53,358 bases of DNA from an uncultured Frankineae bacterium (GTDB lineage: Bacteria; Actinomycetota; Actinomycetes; Mycobacteriales; SCTD01): NCBI GenBank assembly GCA_902805775.1, contig CADCUB010000018.1, positions 1 to 53,358 on the forward strand. Reading direction: 5' to 3'. This document shows positions 9,262-17,002 of the stretch, piece after piece. Every line of letters begins with the position of its first letter. Positions within the stretch are counted from its first letter, which is position 1. Made by a program: the position numbers and the translations under genes. The notes beneath the pieces are model-generated. The model saw only the letters and a list, made by a program, of their open reading frames with translations, did no database searches and had not been told where the DNA came from.

Positions 9262-9319
9262 GATCATGCAGTTGTTGCTCACCCCTCCCGCACGCGAGGT
9301 GAGCAACAAGTGCATGATC
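9262..9319. repeat. 22-bp inverted repeat between convergent genes
   Basis: Arms 9262-9283 and 9298-9319 are complementary at 21 of 22 positions (one G/G mismatch at 9271/9310) around a 14-nt loop. It lies between the convergent genes ending at 9153 and 9346. It is far less GC-rich than typical terminators here, contains TTGTTGCTCACC in the left arm, and may be a bidirectional terminator or a dispersed palindromic element. Confidence 0.8.
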
Positions 9320-9345
9320 GCGCCGGGGAGCGGGCGGCTGGCCGG

Positions 9346-10002
9346 TCAGTCGTCGTCTGCCGGCTTGCCGCAGTCGCTGCGGGCGGCCTGCGACACCAGG
9401 CGGCCGCGGCCGGGTCCCTTCGGCAGGGACCGGGCGTACGCCGAGACGTTCTGGCCGTGGCTGAGCGCCGGGTCGCAGACGAACGCCGGGCCGGGCACGG
9501 TCGCCCTGCGCTTCCCCTTGGCCGCCTCGGGGGTGCCCTTGGCCGGCTCGCGCGTGGCCTCTGCCACCTTGCGCTCCGCCTTCCGCTGCTCCCGCTCGGC
9601 CCTGTCCTCCGCTCGCTCGGCCTTGCGCTCCGCCTTCCGCTGCTCCCGCTCGGCCTTGCGCTCCGCCTTGCGCTGCTCCCGCTCGGCCTTGCGCTCCGCC
9701 TTCCGCTGCTTGCGCTCCGCCTGGCGCTGCGTCCGCTCGGCCTTGCGCTGCGCCTGCTCTGCTCCAGGAGCCTCCAGCTCGGCCTGCTCCGCCTCGCCCT
9801 CGGACGCGCGGTCCGCCTGCTGCGCCCGCCCCGCACCGCGCCCGGCCTCCGCCTCACCGGCCGCCCCTGCCGCAGACGCCGCCGGCCCGGGCTGGGCCCC
9901 GCCCGCCGCCATCGCTCCCGCCGCCCCGCTGCCGAGGACCGCGGCAGCGACGAGCGCACCGACGAGCGCGAGCCGGCGGCGAGGGCGGGCGGAGGAGGTC
10001 AC
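9346..10002 (-). CDS. secreted protein with charged low-complexity helical repeats
   Basis: A 218-residue protein. Residues 1-33 form a signal peptide (basic start, then LALVGALVAAAVLGSGAAGAMAA). An Ala/Gly/Glu-rich stretch follows, then about 65 residues of a KAEREQR-type heptad-like repeat with alternating Lys/Arg and Glu, predicted to form a long single alpha helix or coiled coil. The C-terminal 50 residues have a different composition with two cysteines (FVCDPALSHGQN ... ARSDCGKP), perhaps a small disulfide-linked domain. The start is GTG. I do not recognise the family. The DNA repeat can expand or contract without a frameshift because the units are multiples of three. Confidence 0.7.
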   Translation of the reverse strand: MTSSARPRRRLALVGALVAAAVLGSGAAGAMAAGGAQPGPAASAAGAAGEAEAGRGAGRAQQADRASEGEAEQAELEAPGAEQAQRKAERTQRQAERKQRKAERKAEREQRKAERKAEREQRKAERKAERAEDRAEREQRKAERKVAEATREPAKGTPEAAKGKRRATVPGPAFVCDPALSHGQNVSAYARSLPKGPGRGRLVSQAARSDCGKPADDD

Positions 10003-10075
10003 GGCAGCGGCTCCGACGGTCGGGGCCGCTCATGCTGCCGCGCAGCGCCCCCGGGCGCAGGCGGTCAGCCGGACG

Positions 10076-11599
10076 TCACTCGTTCGAGGTGCCGAGGTCC
10101 TCGAGCAGCTGCACGAAGGTGCGCACGGCTGCACCCGTCCCGCCGTGCGGCGTGTAGCCGTACGGGTCCGCCGAGTTGTACGCCGGTCCGGCGATGTCGA
10201 GGTGGGCCCACTTCACGCCGTCCGCGACGAACTCCTGCAGGAACAGCCCCGCAGTGAGCATCCCGCCCTCGCGCGGGCCGGTGTTGACGAGGTCAGCGAC
10301 CTCGGAGTCCAGGCCCTTCCTGAGCTCGGCGGGCAACGGCATCGGCCAGGACGGCTCACCGGCCCGGCCCGCGGCGTCGACGACCTGCCCGCGCAGGGCG
10401 TCGTCGTTGGACATGACCGCAGTGGTCCGCGCGCCCAGGGCGACGAGCTGGGCGCCGGTGAGGGTCGCCACGTCGACCACCACGTCCGGCCCGTCCTCGC
10501 AGGCCCGCGCGATCGCGTCGGCGAGGATGAGCCGGCCCTCGGCATCGGTGTTGTTGACCTCGACCGTCTTGCCGCCGCGCAGGACGAGCACGTCGGACGG
10601 GCGGATCGCCGTGCCGCTCGGCATGTTCTCCGCCATCGGCACCCAGGCCTCGACGTCCACCGCGATCCCGAGCTCGGCCGCGGCCGCGACCGTGGCGATG
10701 ACCGCCGCCGCGCCGCCCATGTCGCTCTTCATCTCCTCCATCGACGCGGCCGGCTTGAGCGACAGGCCACCGGAGTCGAAGGTGATGCCCTTGCCGATCA
10801 GCGCCACCTTCGGGCCCGACCCGTCCGCCCCGCGGTAGGACATGTGCACCAGCCGAGGCGGGTTCGCCGAGCCCTGCCCGACCCCGACGATGCCGCCGAA
10901 GCCGCCGTCGACCAGCGCGTCGCCCTCGAGCACCTCCACCTCGACGCCGGCCGCCGCGGCCAGCTCGCCCGCCACGCCGGCCAGCTCGCGGGGGTGCAGG
11001 TCGCTGGGCGGCGTGTTGACGAGGTCGCGGGCGACGTGGACCGCCTGCACGACGACCTGCGCCCGGCGGACCGCCCGGGTCAGCGCCGGGTCGGTGTCGT
11101 CGGCCACGACCAGCAGGAGGTCGCGCACCGGCGGGCGGGAGTCGCCGGCGGAGGCGGTGCGGTAGCGGTCGAAGGAGTAGGCGCCGAGCAGGGCGCCCTC
11201 GCCGACCGCCCGCACGGCGTCCGCGACGTCCCCGCCCGAGGACGCCAGCGCGAGCGCGACCGTCGACTGCCCGGCCAGGGCGCGTACGGCGGCACCGGCC
11301 GCGCGGCGCAGCACCTCCGCGTCGTACCCCTGCCCGTCATCGACCACGGGGCCGAGCCCGACCGCGGCGACGACGGGGGCCGAGGTCGCTCCCAGGGTCG
11401 CCAGCCGGGTGACCTCCTCGGCCTTGCCGGTCGCTCCGAGCCCCACCAGGGCGGGCAGCAGCCCCTGACCGAGGGCGTCGTCGAGGTCCTGCGCACCGGG
11501 CACCAGGACCGGTCCGGCCGGTCCCTGGGCCAAGCCGACGACGACGGCGTCGGCCGGGACGGTGGCAGCCGTGGCGGTGGACAGCGAGAGCGTGGTCAC
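10076..11599 (-). CDS. pepA: leucyl aminopeptidase (M17)
   Basis: A 507-residue M17 cytosol aminopeptidase that removes N-terminal residues from peptides using two divalent metal ions. The hallmark metal-binding octapeptide NTDAEGRL is present at about residues 348-355. The upstream metal/substrate segment GKGITFDSGGLSLKPAASMEEMKSD (split around residue 270) carries the catalytic lysine and metal-binding aspartate. The variable N-terminal domain occupies about 170 residues. The GTG start at 11599 has a -10 hexamer TAGCCT 8 nt upstream, and the gene is divergent from the gcvT-like gene. Confidence 0.95.
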   Translation of the reverse strand: MTTLSLSTATAATVPADAVVVGLAQGPAGPVLVPGAQDLDDALGQGLLPALVGLGATGKAEEVTRLATLGATSAPVVAAVGLGPVVDDGQGYDAEVLRRAAGAAVRALAGQSTVALALASSGGDVADAVRAVGEGALLGAYSFDRYRTASAGDSRPPVRDLLLVVADDTDPALTRAVRRAQVVVQAVHVARDLVNTPPSDLHPRELAGVAGELAAAAGVEVEVLEGDALVDGGFGGIVGVGQGSANPPRLVHMSYRGADGSGPKVALIGKGITFDSGGLSLKPAASMEEMKSDMGGAAAVIATVAAAAELGIAVDVEAWVPMAENMPSGTAIRPSDVLVLRGGKTVEVNNTDAEGRLILADAIARACEDGPDVVVDVATLTGAQLVALGARTTAVMSNDDALRGQVVDAAGRAGEPSWPMPLPAELRKGLDSEVADLVNTGPREGGMLTAGLFLQEFVADGVKWAHLDIAGPAYNSADPYGYTPHGGTGAAVRTFVQLLEDLGTSNE

Positions 11600-11607
11600 G
11601 GGCTGCG

Positions 11608-11613
11608 AGGCTA
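11608..11613 (-). promoter_or_regulatory. -10 hexamer TAGCCT for pepA (near-leaderless)
   Basis: Read on the minus strand this is TAGCCT, matching the actinobacterial TANNNT -10. Eight bases separate it from the pepA GTG, so transcription should start at or within a couple of bases of the start codon. Confidence 0.6.
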
Positions 11614-11684
11614 CCGGCGGCCGCCGTCACCGTGAGACCTCCGCGGCCCGCCGCGGTCGTCTGGGCGACGGGCGCCGTACGGGC

Positions 11685-11690
11685 TAGGTT
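11685..11690 (+). promoter_or_regulatory. -10 hexamer TAGGTT for the gcvT-like gene
   Basis: TAGGTT ends 8 bases before the GTG at 11699, consistent with a leaderless or almost leaderless message. No Shine-Dalgarno sequence lies between. Confidence 0.6.
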
Positions 11691-11698
11691 CGCGCACC

Positions 11699-12814
11699 GT
11701 GACGACATCGCCGCCGGACGCCGGACTCCTGCAGGGACCGCTGCACGACCGCCACGTGGCCCTGGGCGCCAAGCTCGCCGACTTCGGCGGCTGGCTGATG
11801 CCGATCGAGTACCCCGGCGGCGGCGTTCTCAAGGAGCACCTGGCGGTCCGCGAGGCGGTCGGCGTCTTCGACGTCAGCCACCTGGGCAAGGGCGTCGTAC
11901 GGGGGGCCGGCGCCGTCGACTTCGTCAACGACCGGCTCACCAACGACCTGCGCAAGGTCGGGGTCGGTCAGGCGCAGTACACCCTGTGCTGCGACGAGGA
12001 CAGCGGCGGCGTCGTCGACGACCTCATCGCGTACGTCCGCAGCGAGGACGAGGTCTTCCTCGTCCCGAACGCCGCCAACAGCAGCCAGGTGGTCGGCCGG
12101 CTGCAGGCCGACGCGCCGGAGGGCATCGAGGTCCAGGACCTGCACAGGACGCTCGCGGTGCTCGCGGTGCAGGGGCCGCGCAGCCGCGAGCTCGTGGCCG
12201 CGCTCGGGCTGCCGACCGACCACGACTACATGTCCTTCGCCGGTGCGCAGTGGCAGGGCCGCTCGGTGGTCGTCTGCCGCACCGGCTACACGGGGGAGCT
12301 GGGCTTCGAGCTGCTGCCGCGGTGGGAGGACGCCGGTGCCGTCTGGGACGCGCTGGTCGAGCACGGCCAGGCGCTCGGCGGTCGCCCCTGCGGGCTCGGC
12401 GCCCGCGACACCCTGCGCACCGAGATGGGCTACCCGCTGCACGGGCAGGACCTCTCGCTCGAGATCACGCCGGTGCAGGCCCGGGCCACGTGGGCCGTCG
12501 GCTGGGCCAAGCCGCGCTTCTGGGGACGGGAGGCGCTGCTGCGGGAGAAGGAGCAGGGCGCCCGGCGGCTGCTGTGGGGCCTGGAGTCGCTCGACCGCGG
12601 CATCCCGCGCTCGCACATGGCGGTGCTGCACGACGGCGCGCCGATCGGCGAGGTCACGAGCGGCACCTTCTCGCCGACCCGCCGGGTCGGCATCGGGCTG
12701 GCTCTGCTCGACCGGTCGGTGGGCGAGGGCGACGAGGTGACGGTGGACGTCCGGGGACGCAGCTCGCGGATGCGGGTCGTCCGTCCGCCCTTCGTCCCCT
12801 CCCGGGTGCGCTGA
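11699..12814 (+). CDS. gcvT: aminomethyltransferase (glycine cleavage T protein) family
   Basis: A 371-residue folate-binding protein with the GcvT fold. The N-terminus shows [28 protein letters not shown] and the [15 protein letters not shown] segment typical of true T proteins. Later come [16 protein letters not shown], the [12 protein letters not shown] element and the C-terminal barrel with [22 protein letters not shown] protein releases ammonia from aminomethyl-lipoyl H protein and passes the methylene group to tetrahydrofolate. gcvH and gcvP are not in the window, so a GcvT-like paralogue with another substrate cannot be excluded. Start GTG with a -10 hexamer just upstream. Confidence 0.85.
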   Translation: MTTSPPDAGLLQGPLHDRHVALGAKLADFGGWLMPIEYPGGGVLKEHLAVREAVGVFDVSHLGKGVVRGAGAVDFVNDRLTNDLRKVGVGQAQYTLCCDEDSGGVVDDLIAYVRSEDEVFLVPNAANSSQVVGRLQADAPEGIEVQDLHRTLAVLAVQGPRSRELVAALGLPTDHDYMSFAGAQWQGRSVVVCRTGYTGELGFELLPRWEDAGAVWDALVEHGQALGGRPCGLGARDTLRTEMGYPLHGQDLSLEITPVQARATWAVGWAKPRFWGREALLREKEQGARRLLWGLESLDRGIPRSHMAVLHDGAPIGEVTSGTFSPTRRVGIGLALLDRSVGEGDEVTVDVRGRSSRMRVVRPPFVPSRVR

Positions 12815-12847
12815 GCGGTGCAGCGGGCGCTCCTGCGCGGCTGACCG

Positions 12848-13648
12848 TCAGAGGCTGACGGACAGGACCACGAGGACGGTCGCCGTCGTGACCTCGACGA
12901 GCGCGCCGAGGACGTCACCGGTGATGCCGCCGATCCGCCGCACCGCGTGCGCCCGCAGCAGCCGCGCGACGAGCAGCCCCGCCCCGACGGCCGCGGCGGG
13001 CAGGGCCAGCGGGAGGTCCTCGGCCGCCGCCAGCGCCGTCCCGAGCGCGGCGGTCAGCAGCGCGGCGGCCGACGTCCAGCCGCGGGGGACCGTCCCGGCC
13101 ACGGTCGCCCCCAGCCCGCTCGTCGTGGCTGCCGGCACCCCGGCGGTGCAGGCCGCGGTCACGGCGACGCGGGCCGTGGTCACCGCGACCAGGACGGCCG
13201 GCCCTCCGCTGCCCGCCAGCGTGCAGGCCAGCAGCGCGGCCACCTGCACCGCCGGGACGAGCACCAGCGCCGCCGCTCCCAGCGCGCCGACGTCGGGCGC
13301 CTTCATCACCGCGCGAGCCTGCTCGGGGGTGCGGTAGCTGCCCAGGCCGTCGGTGAGGTCGGCCAGTCCGTCGAGGTGCAGCCCGCGGGTGAGCAGGGCG
13401 TGCAGCGCGACCACGAGCACGCAGGCGAGCAGGGGCGGTCCGGACGTGAGCCGCTCGACGCCCAGCAGGACACCGGCCAACGGCAGGCTCAGCAGCAGGC
13501 CCACCAGCGGGGCGAGCCGCATCGCCCAGCCGGCCGTCGCCCGGTCCACCCCTGCCGGACCCCGGACGGGCAGGACGGTCAGGGTCGTCAGGGCCAGCCG
13601 GAACCCGTCGACCCGCACCCGGCGCGCGTCGGGGGCGTCGGCGGGCAC
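12848..13648 (-). CDS. cobS: adenosylcobinamide-GDP ribazoletransferase CobS
   Basis: A 266-residue integral membrane enzyme that joins alpha-ribazole phosphate to adenosylcobinamide-GDP, the last assembly step of cobalamin. The family motif RGLHLDGLADLTDGLGSYRTPEQARAVMKAPDVGALGAAA (seen in two pieces around residues 89-128) contains the conserved acidic and basic residues. Several hydrophobic segments, rich in Ala/Leu/Val, follow. The GTG start at 13648 has TAGCGT 6 nt upstream. It lies downstream of the CobU fusion gene with 74 bases between, on the same strand, as expected for two late cobalamin genes. Confidence 0.94.
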   Translation of the reverse strand: MPADAPDARRVRVDGFRLALTTLTVLPVRGPAGVDRATAGWAMRLAPLVGLLLSLPLAGVLLGVERLTSGPPLLACVLVVALHALLTRGLHLDGLADLTDGLGSYRTPEQARAVMKAPDVGALGAAALVLVPAVQVAALLACTLAGSGGPAVLVAVTTARVAVTAACTAGVPAATTSGLGATVAGTVPRGWTSAAALLTAALGTALAAAEDLPLALPAAAVGAGLLVARLLRAHAVRRIGGITGDVLGALVEVTTATVLVVLSVSL

Positions 13649-13654
13649 GCCGGC

Positions 13655-13660
13655 ACGCTA
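13655..13660 (-). promoter_or_regulatory. -10 hexamer TAGCGT for cobS (leaderless)
   Basis: On the minus strand TAGCGT lies 6 nt from the cobS GTG, which places the predicted transcription start at the start codon. This implies cobS has its own promoter apart from the upstream CobU fusion. Confidence 0.6.
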
Positions 13661-13722
13661 GTGGTCGCGCGCCGACCCCCGCCGCACCGGCACCGATCCG
13701 CGCCCGCCGCGCCCCGTGTTGC

Positions 13723-15060
13723 CTAGCGCAGTGGCCGGGGGAGCCCCGCGACGACCTGGACGACCTCGTCCGAGGCCGCCGCCAGGCGGGCGGTCAGGGC
13801 GCCGAGCAGGTCGCGGAACCTGCGCCCGGACGCGGTGCCCGGCACCACGCCGGAGCCGACCTCGGGCGCGACGAGCACGACCGGCACCCGGCACGCCTGC
13901 CAGGCCGCCACCAGCTCGTCGCAGGCTGCCTCCACGTCCCCGAGCGGTCCCTCCCAGGCGCCTGCCGCGTCGACGACGCGGACCAGCCACAGTCCCAGGT
14001 CGTCGACGAGCAGCGGCGTGGCGGCCGTGCGCAGGACCTGCGCCACGTCGCCCGTCTCCAGCGTCGACCAGGCCCGCGGACGGCGGCTGACGTGGGCCTG
14101 CACCCGCTGCGCCCACTCCGCGTCCCCCTGTCTGGCGGGGGCGGTGGCGACGTAGGTGACGGCGGGCTCGGCGGCCAGCCGCTGCTCGGCGTACGCCGAC
14201 TTGCCCGACCGTGCGCCGCCGAGCACCAGCACCCGGCCGGCCCGCGGCCCCGGCGCGGTCGCGGTCGCGGACGGCCGGCCCACCTCCAGCACCTCGCCGT
14301 CCCGCGGAGCGCTGGCCCCCCACCCGCGCAGCAGCGCGTCGAGCTCGGCCGGCGGCGGGTTGTCGTGCCCGAGGTGCACCGCGTGGACGGCGGTCGTGTC
14401 GACGACGGCGCCTCGTCGGCGCAGCTCGGCGACCTGCTCGGGCCAGGTCCTCAGGTCGTGGTGGTCGGGCAGGTGGGCGCTGGTCAGGTCGAGCAGCACC
14501 GCGTCGTACGCCCGGCCGCTCGCCAGGGCGAGCGCAGCGTGCGACAGCACGCCGGTGTCCGTCGCCCACAGCAGCGACCGGCCCTGCGCGCAGGTGAGGT
14601 CGTACAGGACCGCCGGCCCGACCTCGGCGCCCGCGTGGCTCGCGGGCAGGACGCGCACGTCGAAGCCGGCGACCGCCAGGCGAGCCCCCGGGACCGCCTC
14701 GACGGTGGTGACCGTGTCATCGAGGTGCGGCGCGACCGCCGCGAGGACGGCCGGTGGCCCGACGAGGGTGACCGGGCGGGCGCCCGAGGCCCAGCCGCGC
14801 CACATCCACGCCGGTGCGTGCAGGTGGTCGGGATGGGCGTGGGTCACGAGCACCGCCTCGACGCCGGTCAGGCCGGCGCCGGCGCGGACGGCGGCCCGCG
14901 GCGCGTCCGGTCCGAGCTCGAGCAGCAGGCGGTCGTCGACGAGCGCACTGGTGGACGTGCGCACGACGCCGGCGGCTGCGGCGGCCCGGCAGGAGGCGCA
15001 GCTGCACCACGGGTTGGGCCAGCCGTCAGCGGTGCCGGTGCCGAGCAGGCGGACGCGCAT
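13723..15060 (-). CDS. cobU: fusion: metallo-beta-lactamase-fold domain plus adenosylcobinamide kinase/guanylyltransferase CobU
   Basis: A 445-residue two-domain protein. Residues 1 to about 255 form a PhnP/PqqB-like metallo-hydrolase: a Cys cluster C-x-C-x2-C at residues 19-24, metal ligands THAHPDH at 73-79, and a later ATDTG aspartate and HLGH. From about residue 276 the CobU domain begins with the P-loop GGARSGKS (281-288), followed by YVATAPA and the nucleotide-handling LVDDLGLWL. CobU phosphorylates adenosylcobinamide and transfers GMP to it. The role of the hydrolase domain is unknown; it may act on a phosphate ester of the nucleotide-loop pathway. The ATG at 15060 was chosen; a GTG three codons upstream is possible. 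cobS follows downstream. Confidence 0.88.
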   Translation of the reverse strand: MRVRLLGTGTADGWPNPWCSCASCRAAAAAGVVRTSTSALVDDRLLLELGPDAPRAAVRAGAGLTGVEAVLVTHAHPDHLHAPAWMWRGWASGARPVTLVGPPAVLAAVAPHLDDTVTTVEAVPGARLAVAGFDVRVLPASHAGAEVGPAVLYDLTCAQGRSLLWATDTGVLSHAALALASGRAYDAVLLDLTSAHLPDHHDLRTWPEQVAELRRRGAVVDTTAVHAVHLGHDNPPPAELDALLRGWGASAPRDGEVLEVGRPSATATAPGPRAGRVLVLGGARSGKSAYAEQRLAAEPAVTYVATAPARQGDAEWAQRVQAHVSRRPRAWSTLETGDVAQVLRTAATPLLVDDLGLWLVRVVDAAGAWEGPLGDVEAACDELVAAWQACRVPVVLVAPEVGSGVVPGTASGRRFRDLLGALTARLAAASDEVVQVVAGLPRPLR

Positions 15061-15141
15061 GTGCGACACCCAACCGCATCTGCGAACCTGGCCGCCAAGC
15101 CGTTCCGGCTGCCCTGACCACCCGAGACCCGGAGGACGTCG

Positions 15142-15354
15142 ATGGCCTGGACCTGGCGCTACGAGGACCCGAGCGGAGCCACGGTGGTGCCGTTGGACAC
15201 GGCGCCGACGTCCGAGGCCTTCCCGAACCAGGCGGACGCCGAGAGCTGGATCGGCGAGCACTGGCGCGAGCTGCTCAGCGCCGGCGTGGCGCAGGTGACG
15301 CTGCTCGAGGGCGAGCGGGAGGTCTACGGGCCGATGGGCCTGTCGCCCGCCTGA
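15142..15354 (+). CDS. small conserved actinobacterial protein
   Basis: A 70-residue acidic protein beginning MAWTWRYEDPSG with a central FPNQADAESWIGEHWRELL helix. There are no cysteines and no membrane segment. A GGAGG ribosome binding site lies 8 bases before the ATG. It is divergent from the CobU fusion gene and ends at a strong shared hairpin. I recognise the sequence type as a conserved hypothetical protein of actinomycetes; function unknown. Confidence 0.72.
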   Translation: MAWTWRYEDPSGATVVPLDTAPTSEAFPNQADAESWIGEHWRELLSAGVAQVTLLEGEREVYGPMGLSPA

Positions 15355-15364
15355 ACCCGCGGAC

Positions 15365-15399
15365 GCCCCGCGACGCGGCTCAGGGCCGCGTCGCGGGGC
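15365..15399. terminator. bidirectional hairpin terminator
   Basis: Perfect 15-bp stem (15365-15379 with 15385-15399) and a 5-nt loop. The stop codon of the minus-strand aldo-keto reductase lies in the loop, so the right arm is coding sequence for that gene. The hairpin can serve both convergent genes. Confidence 0.8.
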
Positions 15400-16381
15400 T
15401 CTCGGTCTGGGCCGGGTCGGTCTCGACGACGCCCTGCAGCACCTCGTCGACGCGCGCCATCAGGTCGGCCTCCAGGCGCACACCGGCCGCAGCGACGTTG
15501 TCGCGCACCTGCTCGGGCCGTGACGCGCCGACGATCGCCGAGGACACGTTGGGGTTCTGCAGCACCCAGGCGACGGCCAGCTGCGCCAGGCTGAGCCCGG
15601 CGTCGGCGGCGAGGGGCTTGAGCAGCTGCACCTTCTCCAGCACGTCGTCGCGCAGCCAGCGGGCGATCATCTTGTCGCCGCCGGTCGTGTCGGTGGCCCG
15701 CGAGCCCTCGGGCGGGGCCTGCCCCGGCAGGTACTTGCCGGTCAGGACGCCCTGCGCGATCGGTGACCAGACGATCTGGCCGATGCCCTCGCGCTCGCAC
15801 AGCGGCACGACCTCGGCCTCGATCACCCGCCAGAGCATGGAGTACTGCGGCTGGGACGACACGATCCGGTCCAGGCCCATCTGGCCGGCGATCTCCAGCG
15901 CCGCCTCGATCTCGCTGGCCTTCCACTCCGAGACCCCGATGTAGTGCACCTTGCCGGCGCGCACCAGGTCGTCGAAGGCGCGCAGCGTCTCCTCGAGGGG
16001 GGTCTCGTAGTCGAAGCGGTGCGCCTGGTAGAGGTCGACGTAGTCGGTCTGCAGCCGCTGCAGGGAGGCGTGGCAGCTCTCCATGATGTGCTTGCGCGAC
16101 AGGCCGCGGTCGTTCGGCCCGCGCCCGGTGGGCCAGTAGACCTTCGTGAACAGCTCGATCGACTCGCGGCGCACGCCCTTGAGCGCCTCGCCGAGGACCG
16201 TCTCGGCGCGCGTGCCGGCGTAGACGTCGGCGGTGTCGAAGGTCGTGATGCCGACCTCGAGCGCCTCCTTGACGCAGGCGGTGGCCTGATCGGCCTCGAC
16301 CTGCGACCCGTGCGTCAGCCAGTTGCCGTAGCTGATCTCCGAGACCTTCATGCCGCTGCGCCCCAGGCGCCGGAACTCCAT
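15380..16381 (-). CDS. aldo/keto reductase
   Basis: A 333-residue NADP(H)-dependent oxidoreductase of the AKR superfamily, of the potassium-channel beta-subunit/YhdN-like type. It begins MEFRRLGRSGMKVSEISYGNWLTHG, has TFDTADVYAGTRAETVLGEAL (catalytic Asp and Tyr), the lysine region ELFTKVYWPTGRGPNDRGLSRKHI and the NADP phosphate contact near VGASRPEQVRDNV. The substrate is unknown. The ATG at 16381 has a TACGGT -10 hexamer 7 nt upstream. Confidence 0.9.
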   Translation of the reverse strand: MEFRRLGRSGMKVSEISYGNWLTHGSQVEADQATACVKEALEVGITTFDTADVYAGTRAETVLGEALKGVRRESIELFTKVYWPTGRGPNDRGLSRKHIMESCHASLQRLQTDYVDLYQAHRFDYETPLEETLRAFDDLVRAGKVHYIGVSEWKASEIEAALEIAGQMGLDRIVSSQPQYSMLWRVIEAEVVPLCEREGIGQIVWSPIAQGVLTGKYLPGQAPPEGSRATDTTGGDKMIARWLRDDVLEKVQLLKPLAADAGLSLAQLAVAWVLQNPNVSSAIVGASRPEQVRDNVAAAGVRLEADLMARVDEVLQGVVETDPAQTESPATRP

Positions 16382-16388
16382 GGCTGCG

Positions 16389-16394
16389 ACCGTA
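16389..16394 (-). promoter_or_regulatory. -10 hexamer TACGGT for the aldo/keto reductase
   Basis: Minus-strand TACGGT is followed by 7 nt and then the ATG, predicting a leaderless transcript. Confidence 0.55.
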
Positions 16395-16461
16395 CGGCGC
16401 GGGTCCGACAGGTGCCGGACGGGGGTCCTCAGGCGGTGCTCAGGCGGACGTCACGCGGTGC

Positions 16462-16998
16462 TCAGGTCGAGCGCCGGCCCGGCGAGACGCGGGCGGCCGG
16501 GATGCGCCAGCGCCGGAACACGGTGGTGCGCAGCAGGCCGTAAGCGATGTGGCCGCGGCGCTTGACGACCTCGGGGAACTGCTCGCGCAGGCGGCGGCGC
16601 AGCACGAGCGCGGTGGCGATCAGGTCGGCGAACAGCAGCAGGACACCCACGATCCAGATGTTCGTCACGACGACGAGCACCTCGCGGTTGCCGGAGATCT
16701 GCGCGACGACCAACACGAAGGCCAGCGGCAGCATCAGCGTGCCGATGCTGCGTCGGGCGTCGACGACGTCGCGGACGAGCGCGCGCACCGGACCGGCGTC
16801 GCGCGGCAGCAGCTCGCGGCCGTCCCGCACGCGGGCGCGGGACGCGCGGGCCTCCTCCCGGGCCCGCTGCGCCGCCTCCTTGCGGGTGCGTGGCGGCGGT
16901 GCGGTGGGCCGGGTGCGCCGCGCACCCTGCGCCTCGCTGCGCTTGGGCGTCGGACGCCCCTTGCCTGCGGAGGGACCGCTCACGGGACGGGAGGTCAC
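16462..16998 (-). CDS. DUF3043 family membrane protein
   Basis: A 178-residue actinobacterial protein. The N-terminal 60 residues are basic and Ala/Arg-rich (KGRPTPKRSEAQGARR ... RKEAAQRAREEAR). The family core is RDAGPVRALVRDVVDARRSIG, followed by two transmembrane helices (MLPLAFVLVVAQIS and VVVTNIWIVGVLLLFADLIATALVL) and a basic C-terminal tail. Members of DUF3043 have no known function. The GTG start lies 4 bases past the nadA stop, so it is co-transcribed with nadA. Confidence 0.82.
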   Translation of the reverse strand: MTSRPVSGPSAGKGRPTPKRSEAQGARRTRPTAPPPRTRKEAAQRAREEARASRARVRDGRELLPRDAGPVRALVRDVVDARRSIGTLMLPLAFVLVVAQISGNREVLVVVTNIWIVGVLLLFADLIATALVLRRRLREQFPEVVKRRGHIAYGLLRTTVFRRWRIPAARVSPGRRST

Positions 16999-17002
16999 CG
17001 GC

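Noticed and set aside
4482..9302. Very long plus-strand open frame of 1,600 codons
   Set aside because: It lies opposite the epimerase, sucB and lpdA, which have clear motifs. Long antisense frames are expected at this GC content.
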